From Epiperipatus broadwayi (taxonomy: Eukaryota; Onychophora; Udeonychophora; Euonychophora; Peripatidae), in contig JAQFVV010006717.1 of the NCBI GenBank assembly GCA_028023455.1, positions 368,886 to 432,885 on the forward strand: a DNA stretch of 64,000 bases, written 5' to 3'. This document shows positions 58,126 to 64,000 of this stretch, in pieces (the first letter of the stretch is position 1; each line of letters begins with the position of its first letter). The notes beneath the pieces are model-generated. The model had not been told where the DNA came from. It saw nothing but the letters and a program-made list of their open reading frames with translations, and ran no database searches. The position numbers were made by a program, and so were the translations under genes.

Positions 58126-58870
58126 GCAACAATTATCATCTCAGATTCAAGATTCCTACTGCTATCTAATCCATCTTATACAACCAATAAGCATGATCAC
58201 ATATATGTGAAAAAGATAAGCGATTTCCAATATACATATTTTGTAATGAACCAGCACCAATCACTTTATCCAGATCACCATCTCCCTAACATGTATAAAA
58301 TCACTCATCTATTTATATTATGATAGCAAATCTTTAAACTTTAATGGATAAGCTTCAATCTTCTCCACTCTCCAAATTTTTAGCTATCCCTTACATTGAA
58401 AATCCAGGATGGAATGCTCAAATCTCTTATAACTGTATTGGGTTTAGTATAGAAAACATACATATATTTAAAGATTATATATTCAGCCCGTATTTTGCCC
58501 ATCCCAATTCTGTATAATTAAATGGATATATTAAGGTCCTATGTGTGATGGATCACATTAATTTAAGATTAACATGGGTATGACAATAACATTGGCATCA
58601 GCGCGCACTTTGAGCATTCTATCCTTGGATATTCAGTGATATGGATATCTGAAGATTTGGAGGGTGGAAAAGATTGAAGCTTGCCCATTAAAGTTTGAAG
58701 ATTTGCCATTTTAATATAAAATGAGCACTGATTGTATATATATATATATGGAAGACAGTGATCTGGACCAACAATTGATGAGGATGAGTTCTGGTACAGC
58801 ATGGATTGGATAGATATAGGAAGCTTGAAAGTCTGAGTTCAAGCCTCTTATAATTACATTATTTTTAGAA
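58126..58870. repeat. Foldback repeat of about 750 bp
   Basis: The left side (58126-58435) and the right side (58600-58860, reversed) align in order over three blocks. One contains TCAGATTCAAGATTCCTA, one AACCAGCACCAATCACTT, and one AAACTTTAATGGATAAGC to GGAATGCTCAAA. Arm identity is only moderate, so it is old. The middle block is related to the dispersed repeats at 3.3 and 6.4 kb, which suggests one MITE-like family. ORFs in it (58120-58323, 58569-58802) are incidental. Confidence 0.65.
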
Positions 58871-60423
58871 TAAAAATATGCATATATTCAAATTATATTT
58901 GTGTGTGTGTGTTTGTTTAACTGAAAATTGTAACTGATTTAACATTTGTCATATTTTCTCCCTTTATTAACAACAAACCAACAAAAAATAATAATATTTT
59001 CAAAAGTCAATATTTCATCTTCAAACGTGTATAATTATTATTAGGATGGCTGAATATGATCATGCTTGTGCGATGCAGTTCTGAAGTTTTTTCAACTAGG
59101 ATTTAAATGTTTAACTTCTGCAAAAGAATTATCAGGAAAAACAGATGGAGTTAACCAAGAATTCTCAGAGATGTATTTCAAATCATGATTTGATCTTTTT
59201 CTCCTAGGATATGGACAAATGGTTGTTTATTACAATTTTTCTTTTATATAGACATCATTGCATTAATAATCTCTTACTGATGCAATCTGGCAAAAACTGA
59301 CAAAGAGTGTAATGACGCTCAAGACCATTAAACTTGTTTACTGATGCATCTTGATAATCATGAAGACTTTAAAATGAATTTTCTTCTTTATCAAGTACTG
59401 AAAAGAAAGCTCTATTAACAAACAAAATTTTACTAGACAACATGATAACATAAATAAAATAATAATAGTAATAATAATAACAATATTTATGACCCATACT
59501 TGCAATTCTCTTATTCCAACAGCAATCTCCATAGTTGCTTTAAATTATTTTACTCCTAGAATCACATACTATCCAAGTTTTAATGTTATTTAATCACATC
59601 CACACTCTGAATGATAATTTCTTTTTAATTTATTTTTGAACATGTTATTGCAAACATCAAATATTTTAATAAAAATAATAACACAGATATTTTTTAAAAA
59701 ATAATAAAATTAACATGTATATATATATATATATAAAGATTGCAAATCTGTTCTCCATTTTTTTTTACAAATAAACCTGTAAACATATTTTTAGTTATTT
59801 TTCCCATTAACATTATACCATTAACATTATTTATAATAATTAAGTTATCATTCTGTTTTCTTTTTTAAAATTTACATTGCATTATTAATAAAGCTTTAAA
59901 TAAAATATCAACTGTAAATATAGTAAAAATTCTAATGTAAATAAGAATGTTTTATATATTTAAAAAATGTGAATTACAATGCTTCTCAAATATTTATATG
60001 TTTAAGTAGATATATGTATAAAGAATTATAAGACATTTATTTTTTAAAATAAAATAAAAATTCTTGAAGTAATTAATAAACTTTGCTTTTTTTCTTTTAT
60101 ATCCCCTCCCTTTTAAATAGAACTATCTTATGGATTGAGCTGATTAATCCTTACAATTTCATCCTCCTAACAAAAATATCATCTTTAGTAACAATTGAAT
60201 GCTGCAATAATAATCTATAACTATTACGCATGCACCCATAAAATAAATAAATTCTTTAAGCAAAATTCTTTCTCAATTTCTTTTTTGTTGACATAATGTG
60301 ACAATATACAAAAACCATTACATGGATCATAATTAAACTGAAATTGTCTTTTTAACTTCTTTAGGAAACAGTATGATAATGTTTATTTACATAGACATGT
60401 AGCAATGTAATGCTAATTATTTT
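58871..60423. other. AT-rich DNA with no supported gene
   Basis: A short TG run near 58900 and a TA run near 59717-59733. The minus ORF at 59338-59532 is hydrophobic low-complexity and unsupported. Confidence 0.5.
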
Positions 60424-60545
60424 TGATATGGTCTAAGGCTTCAGGCATTGTAAGTTCCCTTTCAGTCCATTCTGTATCTTGATCATATATGCTTCACTTT
60501 GATTATTTTGTCTATCTTATAAGGTCCCTTGTAAAGATGGAAATT
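60424..60545 (-). pseudogene. Integrase GPY/F end, degenerate
   Basis: Reads FHLYKGPYKIDKIIKVKHI, then stops mixed with RYRMD, KGTYNA and SLRPY. The LYKGPY core and final SLRPY match the GPY/F module of Gypsy integrases, with in-frame stops between. Different in sequence from the one at 13535-13708, so a separate family. Confidence 0.65.
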
Positions 60546-61612
60546 TTTTTATCTTGATGTTCCTGCAGATGACTAACATGGGTTTCAAACTAACATTAAT
60601 TTGCAAATTAAATTTAGAAGCAATAGTCTAATTAATTTATGGCTATGTAAAATTCACCTTAAGGTATTTGTGATAAACCATAAATTCAACCAAATAATCT
60701 AAACAATAAATTATTCTGACATATGATAAGACCATGGGCATGGGACATATAGATTTGTAAGATCCCTTCCAAATAGTTAAGGTCTGAAATACAAACATAT
60801 ATGTTTGAACATAATGAAGATCACTGACAGCAAGATCATAATTTCAAATTTCATCCTAGTCAACCTCTAATCTATTTAAAAATATAGACTCTGGATGCCA
60901 AACAAAATTATTATTACAGATAACTTATCATAATTCTCCATTTTGTCAGTATCCCAATACAATACTTTCATCAACTCTAGTTTTACAATTATTTACCATA
61001 ACTTTCACTTACATTTGTTTCTAATATTTGCTTTGTAATGTCAAACTCTATAGGTTTCAGCATTTCCTCATACTTCTCTTCATAAAAAATTTTCTTCAGC
61101 CTATTTTCCACAATTCAAGCCCATGATAGGAAACTTTATCAATCTTATAATCATTACCTCTATCAAATCTTTGTTTTGCCATATTATTACAAACTATAGA
61201 ATTTCTTCTTAAAGAAATCAACCTTTTTATCTAAAAATTTTGCAATCAATACAATTTTTTTCTTCAGTAACTTTAGGAAAGTTATTTACTTCAAAATAAT
61301 TATTTTCATTAACTTGTGACCTTAGATAATTTATGTCATTTTGCACCGAACTGTGGCTAATCAATTTTTATATTCATTATTTCTATTTCAACATCATCTT
61401 GGAATTCTTCAAAGTCAATATTACTATTCACTAGTGCTTGGATTACAATTCAGGTTTCCTCAGTTGTTTTGTTGAATCCACTTTTCATTGCTTGGTTTGC
61501 ACTTTACTTTCTTTTCTGAATGCAATAGCTTCAGTTTGAGATTTTTTATAATCCTTAGAAATAGTATTAATTTATATTTTCAAGCCCCCAAAATTAGCAT
61601 CTACTTTAATTT

Positions 61613-61894
61613 CTAATTGTTTACAGTTAGTGCCAATCTTAGCTTCAAAAGCTTCAATGTTATTATGTAATTAAAAAAAAAAAAAGCTTCGATGTTTTTT
61701 AAAGTAGCATTGAATGTAGCATTAAATAAATTCTTTAAGTTTTTAAAATTGACATCTATTTTAGCAGAGATGGCCTTTAACTCCTTAAACATTTTTAGGA
61801 TCTTTATGCTGCTAATGCATGGCTCTCCTGACATACCATCATTAGTATCAATCATAATACATAATAAGAAGATTAGTATACTATAAGAACTCAA
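61613..61894 (-). pseudogene. Gag-like coiled-coil start, degenerate
   Basis: The 93-codon ORF contains MFKELKAISAKIDVNFKNLK then NLFNATFNATLKNIEAF. This is heptad-rich sequence of the same style as the N-termini of the other gag ORFs in this window, with a frame break at an A-run (about 61670-61685). Confidence 0.45.
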
Positions 61895-62010
61895 ATAACT
61901 ACAAATATATATATATATATAAATGCTTGGAGTTATATATTTAGGTTTAGTATAACTACAAATATATATATATATATATAAATGCTTGGAGTTAATATTT
62001 AGGTTTAGTT
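61894..62010 (+). repeat. Tandem duplication of about 57 bp containing (TA)n
   Basis: ACTACAAATATATATATATA followed by AAATGCTTGGAGTTA and ATTTAGGTTTAGT occurs twice. Confidence 0.8.
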
Positions 62011-64000
62011 TCTAACTCCTATCCCTTCACTGATGAGAGCAAATAAGCTTGAAATCAGCTGATCTGAGGGTGGAGCAAAATGAAAGAGACAGTGAATATT
62101 GACTCTGACTTTTGAATGATATTTCTCAAGTTAATAAATTATAATAACTTAAGATTGTAGGGATGATCCTGACTCAAATTAGTTCCAGAAAAGATCATAA
62201 ATAAATTGCATGATGTACTTTTAGGTAATTAAAGTATACAATAATTATAAAATAAAATATCTTCGATATCAATATGTTAAATGGTGGTGATATTGGAATA
62301 AGATTGCAACATGATTAAAGTGATTCAGTAAGGTGAGCATATAAACTTGACACAGTTAGGTGAAGTATATTGTCTAGCATATGATCAAGTGTTTTGTTTT
62401 TCTTTTTCTTGTGTGAACTTATGTGGAATTGTGGGACTATGGAAGGTGGTAGTGTTGAAATGTATGCACGATTATATTAAATTAGTCCAATTCAAATTAG
62501 ATATTACAGAAATATTAAAGATAATATAATAGATAGCAAAATGAAAGCAGAGAGGGTAATATTAATTATGTATACCAAAATCATTGGCCAATTCACTCCC
62601 AGAATGCATTATAATAAAAGCTATATATTATCTAGCTCAGCTGGAGGGAGATGGACTAATTAAGAAAACAAGGACTAAGTAACTACTGAATTCCAGTCTG
62701 ATCTAAAATAAGGAAAAAAACTAAATATGAGAAAATTCTGAAATTTAATTGAAGGAAAGTATAAGATCTTGTTATCTACAGATGTCTGAATAGAAAATCT
62801 AAAACATTGCAGTCATTTAAACACCATTCTTCTATTTATTGATAGTTCTAAGAAGTTATACAGAAGAAGGAATGGAAACCTTAGGCATCCTAACTGTTTC
62901 TCCTAAATCTCATTTTAAACCCAGGAAAATTCAAGAAAAATTAAGCCTTTGCTTTTATGTTATGTATATTTTTAAAATATCTTCTTTGGAAATGACATGC
63001 AAATCATTTGTAAGTAGAATAAAAAAATTGATAATGTTTATATTTTGTGTGCTAGTCTTGTTATCCAGCAGAATAAGGTTGTGCTTATAAAGTAAAAATA
63101 TCAAGAAAAAAAAATAATAATTTGAAATGATTTTTAAAACAGGTGTTATGTATGATATATATAGTAAATAAACTTAAAGGTCATTTTTGAATCATCTAAT
63201 TTTTAATAAAGTAAAAATAACTGCGTGATTTATTATTTATTTTCGATTGTCTGCTGAATTTTATCACGGGAACCTAGATAATAAAAAAAATAATCAATTA
63301 CCAATTAATTAAAATGCTAAAGATAATTGAATAAATTCGTTCTAATTTTGATAATCACATCATTCTTTGCCAATCAGAATGGAAGGAAATAAATATTTAT
63401 TGTAAATTTTTATTAAGAAATATCATCATTATAATAATGTTTACAATGTTGGAATATACTCCGGCTGCTTAAATATTGCTACACATATATGTATTGCTGT
63501 GCCAAGAGGATTAAAATTCACAAAGAGTTTTAAAAGAAAAAGGAAAGATAAATATACTAAGTAATAAAAATTCCACTAATTTTTCAAGGAAAAATTATCT
63601 TGATTTAAATGTAAATAAATGATTCTTGTTATACTTCATTTGAAACGCTTACAGAATAAATCAATAAAGATTTTAATAAGTCTGTTTTGAATTATCTAGA
63701 GCAAAGTAGATAAATTTTTTTTTTAAAATCTGCTACAATTGGAAACATGAATGTTAATTGCCTGATTAATTATAGCTAGGAAACAATTAAATAATTTCTG
63801 CTTTTGGATAAGTGTTGAATATTGTTTTATTATACATCCAATAAAATAATGAAATATATATGCTTAATCTGGACTGATTTCTCATCCTATAACCATTTAT
63901 ATTATTCTAACTCACCAGGATAAATAACTTGGAACAGAGTATAAAATTTAATGGATAAAAATGTGCTTTTATTTTCTTTATCATTGCTGTGTTATTACTT
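62011..64000. other. AT-rich DNA with no supported gene
   Basis: Two ORFs (62347-62529, 62839-63090) have no recognisable domain, splice context or element edge. I see no RNA gene or repeat structure. Confidence 0.5.

Larger units (their letters stand above)
60424..61894 (-). mobile_element. Degenerate Gypsy-type relic (gag start and integrase end)
   Basis: On the minus strand a coiled-coil gag-like start (61894-61500) is followed after about 900 bp by an integrase GPY/F end at 60545-60424. RT and the integrase core are missing, as in the element at 8706-18375. No LTRs are recognised at either side, and multiple stops indicate an old copy. Confidence 0.6.

Noticed and set aside
61692-61886. 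64-codon plus ORF
   Set aside because: Antisense of the gag-like coiled-coil remnant.

Overview
The window is a very AT-rich stretch of a eukaryotic, almost certainly invertebrate animal, nuclear genome. The evidence is spliced-gene-like signals, long (TA)n, GATA/TCTA and (AAT)n arrays, and almost total occupation by retroelements: Penelope-like elements with a GIY-YIG nuclease, Ty3/Gypsy-type LTR elements with kilobase-long LTRs, and LINEs. I cannot name the species or phylum from sequence alone. No complete host gene is visible. Three short stretches (5960-6070 minus, 32472-32541 plus, 54051-54125 plus) have splice-site-like borders and could be host exons.

Layout. 1-1946: 3' part of an L1/Tx1-like LINE with an (AAT)n tail. 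2-8.7 kb: AT-rich DNA with small inverted dispersed repeats, a GC-rich island (4.04-4.79 kb) and a 1.1 kb degenerate TCTA array. 8706-18375: a complete LTR retrotransposon structure with 3.2 kb LTRs and a 3.3 kb interior holding only a coiled-coil gag-like ORF pair and the C-terminal GPY/F end of an integrase. 18465-24303: two Penelope-like elements head-to-head, forming a palindrome with arms of about 2.9 kb. 24.3-36.7 kb: microsatellites, AT-rich degenerate repeats and a 245 bp tandem duplication.

36.7-53.6 kb: a LINE on the minus strand split in two by a 15.2 kb LTR block. The block has a solo LTR (plus), then a tandem LTR-gag-LTR-gag-LTR array (minus) with two nearly identical intact 620-aa gag ORFs and no pol. 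One leader carries an inserted 206-bp-arm hairpin. 53.6-64 kb: a second inverted pair of 5'-truncated Penelope-like elements (one broken by a nested palindromic insertion), a 750 bp foldback repeat, and a degenerate Gypsy relic (gag start and integrase end).

How the parts relate. The LTR elements retain cis signals (LTRs, primer-binding site, purine tract) and sometimes gag, but lack protease, reverse transcriptase and most or all of integrase. If they move, they must use enzymes supplied from elsewhere. Nearly every element in the window abuts a (TA)n run, which suggests shared targeting of, or tolerance for, TA microsatellites. Two LTR families carry copies of their own LTR/primer-binding-site junction inside the LTR end, which I consider the most unusual signal here.
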